Positions 9,950-17,304 of a DNA stretch of 64,000 nt are shown in pieces. The position numbers were made by a program, and so were the translations under genes. This DNA is from Microbacterium oryzae (lineage in GTDB: Bacteria > Actinomycetota > Actinomycetes > Actinomycetales > Microbacteriaceae). The notes beneath the pieces are model-generated. The model worked only from the letters and a program-made list of their open reading frames with translations. It made no database searches and had not been told where the DNA came from. Where the stretch lies: the NCBI RefSeq assembly GCF_009735645.1, contig NZ_CP032550.1, forward strand, positions 1,860,001 through 1,924,000. Direction: 5' to 3'. Every line of letters begins with the position of its first letter. Positions within the stretch are counted from its first letter, which is position 1.

Positions 9950-10040
9950 CCCGATTCCGTGTTCGCGGTGGGACCTCCGTGCGCCATCAAGCTCCTGTGC
10001 TCTCATGCGGCGAGCGTCCCACGGGCGACGGACATCCGCG

Positions 10041-10129
10041 ACGCAGCCGTGCGCGAGCGCCACTGAACCCCATTGGCAAAGCAGAACGGCCCCCGCCGAA
10101 GCGGGGGCCGTTCTGTGTGATGTGCGCCC
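10041..10129 (+). repeat. Direct repeat copy 2: symporter-like 3' end plus terminator beside tRNA-Arg
   Basis: This second, diverged copy of 9031-9119 still encodes AAVRERH-stop in the symporter frame, although no symporter lies upstream of it. It contains the same hairpin (10087-10112). Its right end reaches the 3'-terminal bases of the tRNA-Arg gene, and copy 1 also ends in GCGCCC. Confidence 0.8.
10087..10112. terminator. Duplicated hairpin terminator next to tRNA-Arg
   Basis: The same 10-bp stem as at 9075-9100 (ACGGCCCCCG / CGGGGGCCGT), followed by TCTGTGT. It sits 10 bp downstream of the tRNA-Arg 3' end and could also end tRNA transcription. Confidence 0.7.
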
Positions 10130-10195
10130 GAAGGGACTCGAACCCCTAACCTTCTGATCCGTAGTCAGATGCTCTATCCATTGAGCTACGGGCGC
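10123..10195 (-). tRNA. tRNA-Arg (anticodon ACG)
   Basis: A 73-nt cloverleaf is readable on the minus strand. The acceptor stem GCGCCCG pairs with CGGGCGC. The D-arm is GCTC..GAGC, the anticodon stem TCTGA/TCAGA encloses loop CTACGGA with anticodon ACG, and the T-arm contains GGTTCGAGTCC. The discriminator base is A and CCA is not encoded. ACG (read as ICG) decodes CGU, CGC and CGA arginine codons. The 3' end abuts the duplicated terminator repeat. Confidence 0.95.
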
Positions 10196-10282
10196 AATCT
10201 CCGCTGCCGAAGCAACCGTATGAGCATACAACGCGGTCGAGCGCACTCACAAATCGGGGCGGACACCCCGGGCGCGTCGCAC

Positions 10283-10852
10283 TCAGGCGGTGTCGGCCGA
10301 CTCGGCCTCGCTGCGGCGCTCCTTGGTCTCCACCGCGAGCTTCTGCAGGTCGACGAGCCGCAGCGCCTGCATCCGCGCCTCGCGCATCGAGGCGTAGTTC
10401 GGGTCCTCGTCGGGACGCATGGCCTCCACGCGGAGGCGATTGTCGAGGGTGGAGGCGATGTCGCCCCAGGCCGCCTCGCGCGACTGCTCGACGAGCGCGA
10501 GGAGATTCGCCTCGTCCTCGAGCTCCGCGCGCAGCGCCTTGGCGACCCCGACGTACTGCTTGGCGCGACGACGGAGGTTGCGCACATCGCGGTCGCGGTA
10601 GTCGTGCGTGCCGCGCGACTGCGTGTGCCGCCCCCAGGCCGCCTTGCGCAGGCGCGAGATCTCCTGCGCGGCCTGCTCCGACTCATCCGCGAGCGAGGTG
10701 ATCGCCTCGCGAGCCGCCGGCAGGAAGTGGGTCGCGTCGAACGCCTCGTCCAGCGAGATCGTGCTGACGAGGATCCTGTTCTTCACCGCGAGTCGTGCGG
10801 CGGCATGCGCGATCGCGAGACCCTCCTCGATCGCATCGGCGTTCCGTCCCAC
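10283..10852 (-). CDS. Conserved hypothetical protein, mostly helical
   Basis: I do not recognise a characterised family. The 189-residue protein is charged and predicted to be largely alpha-helical (long runs of Ala/Glu/Arg/Leu, such as AKALRAELEDEANLLALVEQ), with no signal peptide, membrane segment or obvious catalytic motif. The GTG start at 10852 is chosen because GGGGGAGGT precedes it at good spacing; a longer frame to 10909 lacks a ribosome site. It lies between tRNA-Arg and the tautomerase gene. Confidence 0.75.
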   Translation of the reverse strand: MGRNADAIEEGLAIAHAAARLAVKNRILVSTISLDEAFDATHFLPAAREAITSLADESEQAAQEISRLRKAAWGRHTQSRGTHDYRDRDVRNLRRRAKQYVGVAKALRAELEDEANLLALVEQSREAAWGDIASTLDNRLRVEAMRPDEDPNYASMREARMQALRLVDLQKLAVETKERRSEAESADTA

Positions 10853-10905
10853 CGCACCTCCCCCACCCACCCTAGCGGCGCGGTGAAGGACGGGGCGAGC
10901 GGCGA

Positions 10906-11301
10906 TCACGCGCCGGGGACGGTGAGCTCTCCCGTCAGGTACTGCGCGCGCCCGAAGCCGAAGCTCCAGTCCTCGGCGCCGTTCTCGACATAGCCGATGA
11001 AGACGTCCTGCGGGGCGACACCGACCGGCTCCAGCGCATCGGCAATGGCGGCATAGAGGCGCTGCTTCTGATCGGTCGCGCGACCGCGCTGCGTGAAGAT
11101 CTGGATGATCACCGGGTCGGTCCGCTCGAAGCCGAGGCCGGCGTCCTCCGCGATGATCGTCGTGGCGGGGCGCGACGTGATCACCTGGAAGCGATCGCGC
11201 TCCGGGATGCCGTAGACCGAGACGATCGCGTCATGGATGGCCGTGGCGATCTCCGTGGGATTGGTGCGGGCGTCGCTGTGGTCGATGCGGACGAGAGGCA
11301 T
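10906..11301 (-). CDS. Tautomerase family protein (4-oxalocrotonate tautomerase superfamily)
   Basis: This 131-residue protein starts Met-Pro, so removal of Met leaves the N-terminal catalytic proline that defines the tautomerase superfamily. The sequence continues LVRIDHSDARTNPTEIA and has two beta-alpha-beta repeats, matching the longer single-chain tautomerases. They catalyse keto-enol tautomerisation or related chemistry on small alpha-keto acids; the substrate is unknown. It is divergent from the Gfo/Idh/MocA gene at 11425, and the shared gap holds two palindromes. Confidence 0.85.
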   Translation of the reverse strand: MPLVRIDHSDARTNPTEIATAIHDAIVSVYGIPERDRFQVITSRPATTIIAEDAGLGFERTDPVIIQIFTQRGRATDQKQRLYAAIADALEPVGVAPQDVFIGYVENGAEDWSFGFGRAQYLTGELTVPGA

Positions 11302-11334
11302 GGCGGGCTCCTGACGACGTGACTCGTTTGTAAG

Positions 11335-11345
11335 GACATTCTGTC
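11335..11345. promoter_or_regulatory. Palindrome GACATTCTGTC, candidate operator
   Basis: The 11-bp inverted repeat GACA-N3-TGTC lies in the divergent gap between the tautomerase and the Gfo/Idh/MocA gene. A near-identical GACATACTGTC occurs at 14044-14054 upstream of the sugar porter, suggesting one shared regulator. Confidence 0.4.
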
Positions 11346-11360
11346 ATGGGGACCGCGCCC

Positions 11361-11377
11361 CTGTCAAGTATTGACAG
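11361..11377. promoter_or_regulatory. Perfect 17-bp palindrome, candidate operator
   Basis: CTGTCAA-GTA-TTGACAG is a perfect 7-bp inverted repeat about 48 bp upstream of the dehydrogenase start. Each arm also reads as a TTGACA -35-like element, one per direction, so a bound repressor would cover both divergent promoters. Its arms resemble the TGTC/GACA half-sites elsewhere in the locus but with wider spacing. Confidence 0.5.
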
Positions 11378-11424
11378 GACAAAGTCGGGCCGGAAGAGTC
11401 GAGAGGTCAGAAAGGACCGCATCC

Positions 11425-12444
11425 ATGCGCATCGGACTCGTGGGCTTCGGCGTCGGAGGACGCCTCTTCCACCTCCCCTATATCCAGGCAGCCACCGAGT
11501 GGGATCTCGTGGGGGTCGTCACGCGCTCCGCCGAGCGCCGCGCGGAGCTCGCTGTCGACGCCCCGGGAACCGCGGCATTCGACAGCCTCGATGACCTCAT
11601 CGACGCCGGCGTCGACGCCGTCGTCCTCACCACGCCGGCCGACACGCGTCGCGAGCTGGTGCTCCGCGCACTGGAGCGCGGCGTGCACGTCGTCGCCGAC
11701 AAGCCGTTCGCTCCCGACGCGCCCGCCGCGCGGGAGCTCGCGGCCGCTGCCACCGCCGCGGGGCGCACGCTCACGGTCTTCCACAACCGCCGCTGGGACA
11801 CCGACATCCGCACCCTCGAGACCGTGCTCGCAAGCGGCGAGCTCGGCGGGGTGCAGCGCTTCGTGAACCGCATGGACCAGGACGCACCAGGGGTGCTCGA
11901 GACGGGCCCCGCGAGCGGCCTGCTGCGCGACCTCGGGGCGCACCTCGTCGACCAGGCGACGCACCTCTTCGGCCCGGTCGCCCGCGTGGACGGGCACCTC
12001 GACTGGGTGGACGTGGACGGCGAGCGCGCGGACGTGGGCTTCTCGCTCGGTCTGCACCACCGAAGCGGCACCTTCAGCACGGTCAGCGCGAGCAAGATCA
12101 ATCGGCTCGGCGAGCGCGAGCTCATCGTCTACGGCGAGGGCGGCTCCTATACCTCCCGGATGGCCGATGTGCAGTACGAGGCCGTCGTCGCGGGCGACCG
12201 ACCGCTCACGTCCGAGGCGTGGGGCGTCGAGGCGGAGGAGCGCTGGGGTGTGCTGGGCACGGCGGATGGCCATCGGCCGGTTCCCAGCGCCGCGGGCGAC
12301 TACAGCGACTACTACCGCGGCCTGCACGCCGCGCTGGAGAGCGGATCGCCGTTCTCGGTCACGCTGGAGCAGGCCGTCCACACCATCGAGGTGCTGGACG
12401 CGGCGCGGCAGAGCGATGCCGAGGGGCGTTCGATCACCCTGTGA
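11425..12444 (+). CDS. Gfo/Idh/MocA family oxidoreductase
   Basis: This 339-residue NAD(P)-dependent dehydrogenase has an N-terminal Rossmann fold (MRIGLVGFGVGG, GxGxxG pattern) and a C-terminal alpha/beta substrate domain. The usual catalytic EKP is DKP here (VADKPFAPD). Family members oxidise sugars or cyclitols or reduce their keto forms. It opens the sugar/cyclitol locus and ends just before a strong terminator, so it is monocistronic. ATG 11425 has AGAAAGGA upstream; a longer frame to 11371 lacks support. The substrate is not predictable. Confidence 0.88.
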   Translation: MRIGLVGFGVGGRLFHLPYIQAATEWDLVGVVTRSAERRAELAVDAPGTAAFDSLDDLIDAGVDAVVLTTPADTRRELVLRALERGVHVVADKPFAPDAPAARELAAAATAAGRTLTVFHNRRWDTDIRTLETVLASGELGGVQRFVNRMDQDAPGVLETGPASGLLRDLGAHLVDQATHLFGPVARVDGHLDWVDVDGERADVGFSLGLHHRSGTFSTVSASKINRLGERELIVYGEGGSYTSRMADVQYEAVVAGDRPLTSEAWGVEAEERWGVLGTADGHRPVPSAAGDYSDYYRGLHAALESGSPFSVTLEQAVHTIEVLDAARQSDAEGRSITL

Positions 12445-12452
12445 GCACGAGA

Positions 12453-12494
12453 GAAGGGGCCCGATCCGGCGAATGAACCGGATCGGGCCCCTTC
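12453..12494. terminator. Bidirectional terminator between convergent genes
   Basis: A 17-bp near-perfect stem (GAAGGGGCCCGATCCGG / CCGGATCGGGCCCCTTC) with a short loop lies between the convergent dehydrogenase and sugar-porter stops. It should end transcription from both. Confidence 0.8.
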
Positions 12495-12506
12495 TGCGTG
12501 CGAGGG

Positions 12507-13961
12507 TCAGCGGCGCGGCGAGCGCGCGCGCACCGTGTAGATCGCGCCAGTGGTGACGTCCTCCTCGAGGGACTCGAGGGTGCGACCGCGCGTCTCCGGC
12601 ACCTGGGTGATGACGAAGATGAGCGCGAGCGCCCCGACGGCGGCGAACAGGAAGAACGTCCCGGTGATGCCGACGGCCTCGACGAGCGAGAGGAAGTACA
12701 GCGAGAGGAAGCCGTTGACGATCCACAGCATGAAGACCGAGATGCCCATGCCCACGCCGCGCATGTGGAGCGGGAAGATCTCCGACAGGTACACCCACAC
12801 CGCGATGTTGAGGAACGTCTGCATCGAGCCGACGAACGCCACCACGAGGAAGAGGATGACCCAGGGGCGGAGCGGGTTGCCGGCGGGCAGGACCATCGAG
12901 GCGACGCCGATGAGCAGGTGGCACGTCGTGGTGAGCGTGAGGCCGATCGCGAACGTCGTCCGACGGTCGAGGCGGTCCATCATGGCGAGGGCGATGATGC
13001 CGCCGACCACGGCGATGACGCCGGGCGCGATGTTGGCGATGAGCGCCGCACCCTCCTCGAAGCCCGACTCGGTGAGCACCGTGTTGCCGAAGTACATGAT
13101 CGAGTTGATGCCGGTGAGCTGCTGCGCGATGCCGAGCCCGATGCCGACGAGGAGGATGCGCGAGAGGTTCTTGTTGCTGAGGATGGCGCGCCATCCGAGC
13201 TGACCCTCCGCCTTCTCCTCGGCGGCGATGCGCTCGAGGTCGGCGATCTCGGCCTGGGCGCGGTCCTCGGACCGGACGGTCTTGAGGACCGCGAGCGCGT
13301 CGGCGTTGCGGCCCTTCTCGAGCAGCCACCGCGGGGACTCCGGCATGCGCAGCATGCCGAAGAAGAGCGCGATGGCGGGGATGGCGCAGATGGCGAACAT
13401 GATGCGCCAGACGTGGTCCGCGCCGGCGTAGAGGTTGCCGATGACGGCGTTGATGACGAACGCGGCCAGCTGGCCGGTCACGATCATGAGCTCGTTGCGG
13501 CCCGCGAGCGAACCGCGGATCTCATACGGCGCGAGCTCGGCGAGGAAGACCGGCACGACGGTGGACGCGCCGCCCACCGCGAGGCCGAGGATCACGCGAC
13601 CGACGACGAGCACGGCGAGGTTGGGCGTGAAGACGACGAACAGCGTGCCGGCGAAGAAGAGCACTGCCAGCAGGATGATCGTCTTCCGGCGGCCCCAGCC
13701 ATCCGAGAGACGCCCGCCGAACATCGCGCCGATGGCGGCGGCGAAGATGAGCGAGCTGGTCGCGACGCCCTCCGTGAAGGCGTTGAGGCCGAGCTCCTCC
13801 GACATGGGAACGAGCGCGCCGTTGATGACGCCCGTGTCGTAGCCGAAGAGCAGGCCGCCGAAGGTGGCGATGAGGGCGACGAGGCCCAGCCGCTTGCGGT
13901 GCGGTCCTCCGGTGAGCGGAGGAAGGCTCGTACTGGAACCCCCCGAATGTGCACTTGCCAT
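12507..13961 (-). CDS. MFS sugar porter (inositol/monosaccharide:H+ symporter type)
   Basis: This 484-residue protein has twelve transmembrane helices and the sugar-porter signatures: FGYDTGVINGA in helix 1, GGRLSDGWGRRKT in loop 2-3, PESPRWLLEKGR after helix 6, a QQLTGINSIMYF segment in helix 7, and PETRGRTLESLE at the C-terminus. This subfamily includes IolT-type myo-inositol and xylose/arabinose porters, and its place in an inositol locus favours a cyclitol or pentose substrate. ATG 13961 has AAGGAG at good spacing. The palindrome at 14044 is about 85 bp upstream. Confidence 0.88.
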   Translation of the reverse strand: MASAHSGGSSTSLPPLTGGPHRKRLGLVALIATFGGLLFGYDTGVINGALVPMSEELGLNAFTEGVATSSLIFAAAIGAMFGGRLSDGWGRRKTIILLAVLFFAGTLFVVFTPNLAVLVVGRVILGLAVGGASTVVPVFLAELAPYEIRGSLAGRNELMIVTGQLAAFVINAVIGNLYAGADHVWRIMFAICAIPAIALFFGMLRMPESPRWLLEKGRNADALAVLKTVRSEDRAQAEIADLERIAAEEKAEGQLGWRAILSNKNLSRILLVGIGLGIAQQLTGINSIMYFGNTVLTESGFEEGAALIANIAPGVIAVVGGIIALAMMDRLDRRTTFAIGLTLTTTCHLLIGVASMVLPAGNPLRPWVILFLVVAFVGSMQTFLNIAVWVYLSEIFPLHMRGVGMGISVFMLWIVNGFLSLYFLSLVEAVGITGTFFLFAAVGALALIFVITQVPETRGRTLESLEEDVTTGAIYTVRARSPRR

Positions 13962-14036
13962 GATGACTCCTTCGTCCGATGCGCCATCCGACCGACGCTC
14001 GCTTGCGCCATATCCTGCCACCGAAACTTTGTCACG

Positions 14037-15080
14037 TCAAATAGACATACTGTCCTTTACCAGCTCGTTGCGGATGCGGTCCATCGTGTGGGCGATGTCG
14101 ACCGTCTCCGCCAACGGCATGAGCGGTGTGCCGATCGCGCCGGATGCGATGCACCGTGCCGCCTCGGCCGCCTCGAAGCACAGCCCCTCGTCGGGCCGCG
14201 CCTGCGGGAATCGGGCCTCGGCGGAGCGGGAGGCGCCGGCGACGTCGGGATGGCCGATGAGCTCGACCGAGCCGGGCAGGTAGAACGGCGAGGCGAGCCG
14301 CAGGACGCCGGCGGTGCCCGTGATCGTCGCAGCCGTCCCGGTCGGCCCCTCCAGGGTCGTGAACAGATGGGCCTGACGTCCGCCGGGTCCACGCAGGACG
14401 ATGCTGCTCTGCGCGTCCACCCCGGTATCGGTGAACGAGCCCGACGCGAGCACCCGGTCGGGCCCGCCGAGGACGAACGAGGCGAAGGACACGAGGTAGA
14501 CGCCGAGGTCGTAGAGCGCTCCCCCTCCCAGGGCGGGGTCGAAGAGCCGCCCCTGCGGATCGGGCGGGAAGTACTCCCCCAGGTCGGCGACGAGCGCCCG
14601 CGGCTCGCCGATGAGCCCGTCGGCGAGAACCTGCCGCACGACGTCCATCGCCGGCAGGAACCGCGGCCACATCGCCTCCATCGCGAAGACGCCGCGCCGT
14701 GCCGCGGCCTCGGCGACCCGCTCCGCCTCCGGACCGTCCATGGCGAAGGGCTTCTCGACGACGACGTGCTTCCCCGCCTCGATGGCGAGCAGCGCGCAGC
14801 GCGCATGTAACGGGTTGGGCGTCGCGATGTAGATCACGTCGATATCGGGATCGGCTGCCAGGGCCTCGTAGGACGCGTGCACGCGCGGGATGCCGTGGCG
14901 GCGCGCGAACTCCGCGCCCCGCTCCTCCGACCGCGAGGCCACCGCCGACAGGCGCTGACGCGTGTGCTCGCACAGGGAGCGCGCGAGCACGTCGGCGATG
15001 CGGCCAGGGCCCATGATCCCCCAGCGGAGTGCGGGCGCATCGACCGGCGAGGGGATGCGCGGCGCGGGGAGCGCGGTCAT
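14037..15080 (-). CDS. Gfo/Idh/MocA family oxidoreductase
   Basis: The 347-residue protein has a Rossmann domain starting about residue 18 (LRWGIMGPGRIADVLA) and the catalytic VEKPFAMDG. Its overall shape resembles the dihydrodiol/1,5-anhydrofructose-type branch rather than IolG. It overlaps the upstream dehydrogenase by 4 bp (ATGA), so the pair is translationally coupled and driven from the promoter at about 16.3 kb. A sugar or cyclitol substrate is inferred only from context. Confidence 0.88.
   Translation of the reverse strand: MTALPAPRIPSPVDAPALRWGIMGPGRIADVLARSLCEHTRQRLSAVASRSEERGAEFARRHGIPRVHASYEALAADPDIDVIYIATPNPLHARCALLAIEAGKHVVVEKPFAMDGPEAERVAEAAARRGVFAMEAMWPRFLPAMDVVRQVLADGLIGEPRALVADLGEYFPPDPQGRLFDPALGGGALYDLGVYLVSFASFVLGGPDRVLASGSFTDTGVDAQSSIVLRGPGGRQAHLFTTLEGPTGTAATITGTAGVLRLASPFYLPGSVELIGHPDVAGASRSAEARFPQARPDEGLCFEAAEAARCIASGAIGTPLMPLAETVDIAHTMDRIRNELVKDSMSI
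14044..14054. promoter_or_regulatory. Palindrome GACATACTGTC upstream of the sugar porter
   Basis: This inverted repeat lies in the last codons of the 14037 gene, upstream of the sugar-porter promoter region. It differs by one central base from the palindrome at 11335. A TTGTCAC-like half-site follows. Confidence 0.4.
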
Positions 15081-16252
15081 GCCGCGGACTCGCCGGGGAT
15101 GCGCGCGGCCGCTCCGGTGGCGGCCGCCTCACCAGCCGCGTCGAGCACGCGCATGGTGCGGGCGGCCGCGGCGAACGGCGTCTCCGACGGAGTTCCCGTC
15201 AGGATGCAGCCGAGGAACGCCTGCACCTGCGCGATGAACGCCTCGCCGTACCCGGTGCCCACTCCCCGCGAGCGGAAGGAGGACACGTCGGCGTAGGCGC
15301 CATGCAGCGGGCCGGTGATGATGCGCCGAGGCCCGTCGAAGCGCGCATCGCCTCCCGCCTCGTGCAGCCAGAGCGCGTTGAGGTCCTCGGTGCTGAAGCT
15401 CGCCATCCCCCGTTCGCCGAACACGCGGATCGACAGCGAGTTCGGCGTCGAGTGGGCGACCCGGCTCGCCTGCAGCGTGCCCAGCGCGCCGTCGCCGGCG
15501 ACCAGCAGCAGCGCGGCCATGTCGTCGTTGGTGACGGGATGCGGCGTGCCGTCACGGTCCATCCGCTCGGGGATGACGGTCGCGAAGCGGGCGGCCGCGA
15601 CCTCGGCGATGGGGCCGACCGCGAACTCGACCGCATCGATCGCGTGGAGCCCGAGATCGATGAGCGCCCCGCCACCGGAGGCGGCTCGGTCGAAGCGCCA
15701 CGTGAACGGGTCGGCCGCGTCGGCCGCGTGATGGCAGTAGTACGTCGTCTCGAAGTGGCGGATCGCACCGATCACCCCGTCTGCGACCGCCGTGCGCAGC
15801 GCCGCCAGCCCCGGCAGCCGTCGGTATGAGAACCCGACCGCGTCGACCGCCCCCGCGCGTTCGGGGGCGGCGGCGAGCTCGGCGAGTCTGGCTGCCTGAT
15901 CGCCGTCGAGCCCGAGGGGCTTCTCGGTCAGCACGTGCTTGCCCGAGGCGAGCACGCGAGCGAGCACGTCGAGGTGCTGATTGTTGGGCAGCGCCACGCT
16001 CACCGCATCGATCGATGGATCCGCCAGCAGCTCGTCGACGGAGGTTCCCCAGCGGCGAAAGCCGTAGCGCTCCGCGACGTCCTGGGCGAGTGGGGCGACG
16101 GCGTCGACCACGTGCGCGAGCTCCACCGTCACGCCGCGCAGCGCGTCGCCCATCGACGCGTTCCGGTAGCCGAAGGCGTGCGCCTGCCCGGCCATCCCCG
16201 CCCCGATCAGCCCCACGCGGACCGTGCGTCCGCCATCCGTCTCCGACACCAT
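15077..16252 (-). CDS. Gfo/Idh/MocA family oxidoreductase
   Basis: This 391-residue member has GLIGAGMAGQAHA near residue 14 and catalytic TEKPLGLDG. The distal HAIDAVEFAVG helix supplies the usual substrate-binding His/Asp. It is the first gene of a two-gene operon, with an ATGA overlap to the next dehydrogenase, and is transcribed from a divergent promoter region facing the TIM-barrel gene at 16354. The promoter contains a LacI-type operator. Two different dehydrogenases in one operon may act on successive oxidation states of one substrate. Confidence 0.88.
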   Translation of the reverse strand: MVSETDGGRTVRVGLIGAGMAGQAHAFGYRNASMGDALRGVTVELAHVVDAVAPLAQDVAERYGFRRWGTSVDELLADPSIDAVSVALPNNQHLDVLARVLASGKHVLTEKPLGLDGDQAARLAELAAAPERAGAVDAVGFSYRRLPGLAALRTAVADGVIGAIRHFETTYYCHHAADAADPFTWRFDRAASGGGALIDLGLHAIDAVEFAVGPIAEVAAARFATVIPERMDRDGTPHPVTNDDMAALLLVAGDGALGTLQASRVAHSTPNSLSIRVFGERGMASFSTEDLNALWLHEAGGDARFDGPRRIITGPLHGAYADVSSFRSRGVGTGYGEAFIAQVQAFLGCILTGTPSETPFAAAARTMRVLDAAGEAAATGAAARIPGESAA

Positions 16253-16285
16253 CGCCTCGCCTTTCGTCGCACCCTTGCGTCTGCG

Positions 16286-16318
16286 AAGTTAGAGCGTTCT
16301 AATAGCCATGTCAAGACA
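16286..16318 (-). promoter_or_regulatory. Promoter with LacI-type operator and TGTC-NN-GACA site
   Basis: On the minus strand a consensus -35 TTGACA (16309-16314) and -10 TAACTT (16286-16291) are separated by exactly 17 bp. The spacer carries TTAGAACGCTCTAA (16289-16302), a CG-centred imperfect palindrome of LacI-family type. TGTCAAGACA (16309-16318) overlaps the -35 and matches the locus-wide GntR-type site. The gene at 16252 starts 34 bp downstream of the -10. The same region also precedes the divergent gene at 16354. Confidence 0.65.
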
Positions 16319-16353
16319 ATTCGGGATTCTCACCCCCACGCGAAGGAGCGCAC

Positions 16354-17301
16354 ATGGAGATCGGCCTGCTGACGGACAGCCTCGGACACCTCGACAGGAA
16401 GGACGCCCTCGACGCAGCGGCCGCGATCGGCGCGACCCGCCTCGAGTTCGCGGCGGGCGACTGGTCGACGTCTCCGCATCTCGACCTCGAGGAGCTGCTG
16501 GCCTCCGCACCCGCGCGCGCCGCGCTCGAGCACGAGCTGGATGGCCATGGCCTCGCGCTCTCCGCGCTGAACGCCAGCGGCAACCCGCTCCACCCGCGCG
16601 AGGGCGAGCGCAACGACGCTCTCGTGCGCGGCACCATCCGGCTGGCGGGCGCCCTCGGCGTCGACACCGTGGTGCTCATGTCTGGCCTGCCCGCCGGCGC
16701 ACCAGGAGATGCGACGCCGAATTGGATCACCACCTCCTGGCCGCCGGAGACGACGGAGATCCTCGAGCGCCAGTGGACGGACGTGGCACTGCCGTACTGG
16801 GAGGACCTCGCGCGCTTCGCGACGGAGCAGGGCGTGACGAAGCTCGCGGTCGAGATGCACGCGAACCAGCTGGTCTTCAGCGTGCCGAGCCTGCAGCGGC
16901 TGCGCGACGCCGTCGGGCCGATCGTCGGCGCGAACCTCGACCCGAGCCATCTCTTCTGGATGGGCGCCGACCCCCTGGCCGCGATCCAGGAGCTGTCCGG
17001 CGCCATCCACCACGTGCATGCCAAGGACACCCGCATCGAGGAGTCCGTGGCGGTCCGATCGCGCGTGGAGACCCTCACCGTGCTGCCGGTCGCCGAGCGC
17101 TCGTGGAACTACGTCACCGTCGGGCGCGGGCACGATGTCGAGTACTGGGCGCGGTTCATGGCGGCGCTGCGTGCCGCCGGCTACGACGGCACCCTCAGCA
17201 TCGAGCACGAGGACCACGCCGTCGACCCGCGGCTCGGCGTCGAGGAGGCCGCGGCGACCCTGCGCGAGGCCGCCCATCGGGCGAGCATCCCGCTGCGCTG
17301 A
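16354..17301 (+). CDS. Sugar phosphate isomerase/epimerase family TIM-barrel protein
   Basis: The 315-residue protein is an AP-endonuclease-2-like TIM barrel. Metal-ligand candidates sit on successive strands: AVEMHANQL, NLDPSHLFW, HHVHAKD and LSIEHED. Members isomerise or epimerise sugars or dehydrate inososes. ATG 16354 follows GAAGGAG. It is divergent from the dehydrogenase pair, shares the operator region with it, and converges with the LacI gene 3 bp away. The exact reaction cannot be assigned. Confidence 0.85.
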   Translation: MEIGLLTDSLGHLDRKDALDAAAAIGATRLEFAAGDWSTSPHLDLEELLASAPARAALEHELDGHGLALSALNASGNPLHPREGERNDALVRGTIRLAGALGVDTVVLMSGLPAGAPGDATPNWITTSWPPETTEILERQWTDVALPYWEDLARFATEQGVTKLAVEMHANQLVFSVPSLQRLRDAVGPIVGANLDPSHLFWMGADPLAAIQELSGAIHHVHAKDTRIEESVAVRSRVETLTVLPVAERSWNYVTVGRGHDVEYWARFMAALRAAGYDGTLSIEHEDHAVDPRLGVEEAAATLREAAHRASIPLR

Positions 17302-17304
17302 TGG

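Noticed and set aside
9176..10066. Plus-strand open frame of 296 codons across the CoiA-like region
   Set aside because: It shows no motif, while the opposite strand carries recognisable nuclease residues. Its last codons are merely the copied symporter end.
9031..10129. Insertion sequence around the CoiA-like frame
   Set aside because: No transposase and no terminal inverted repeats. The flanking repeats are direct and derive from a host gene end, not from an element.
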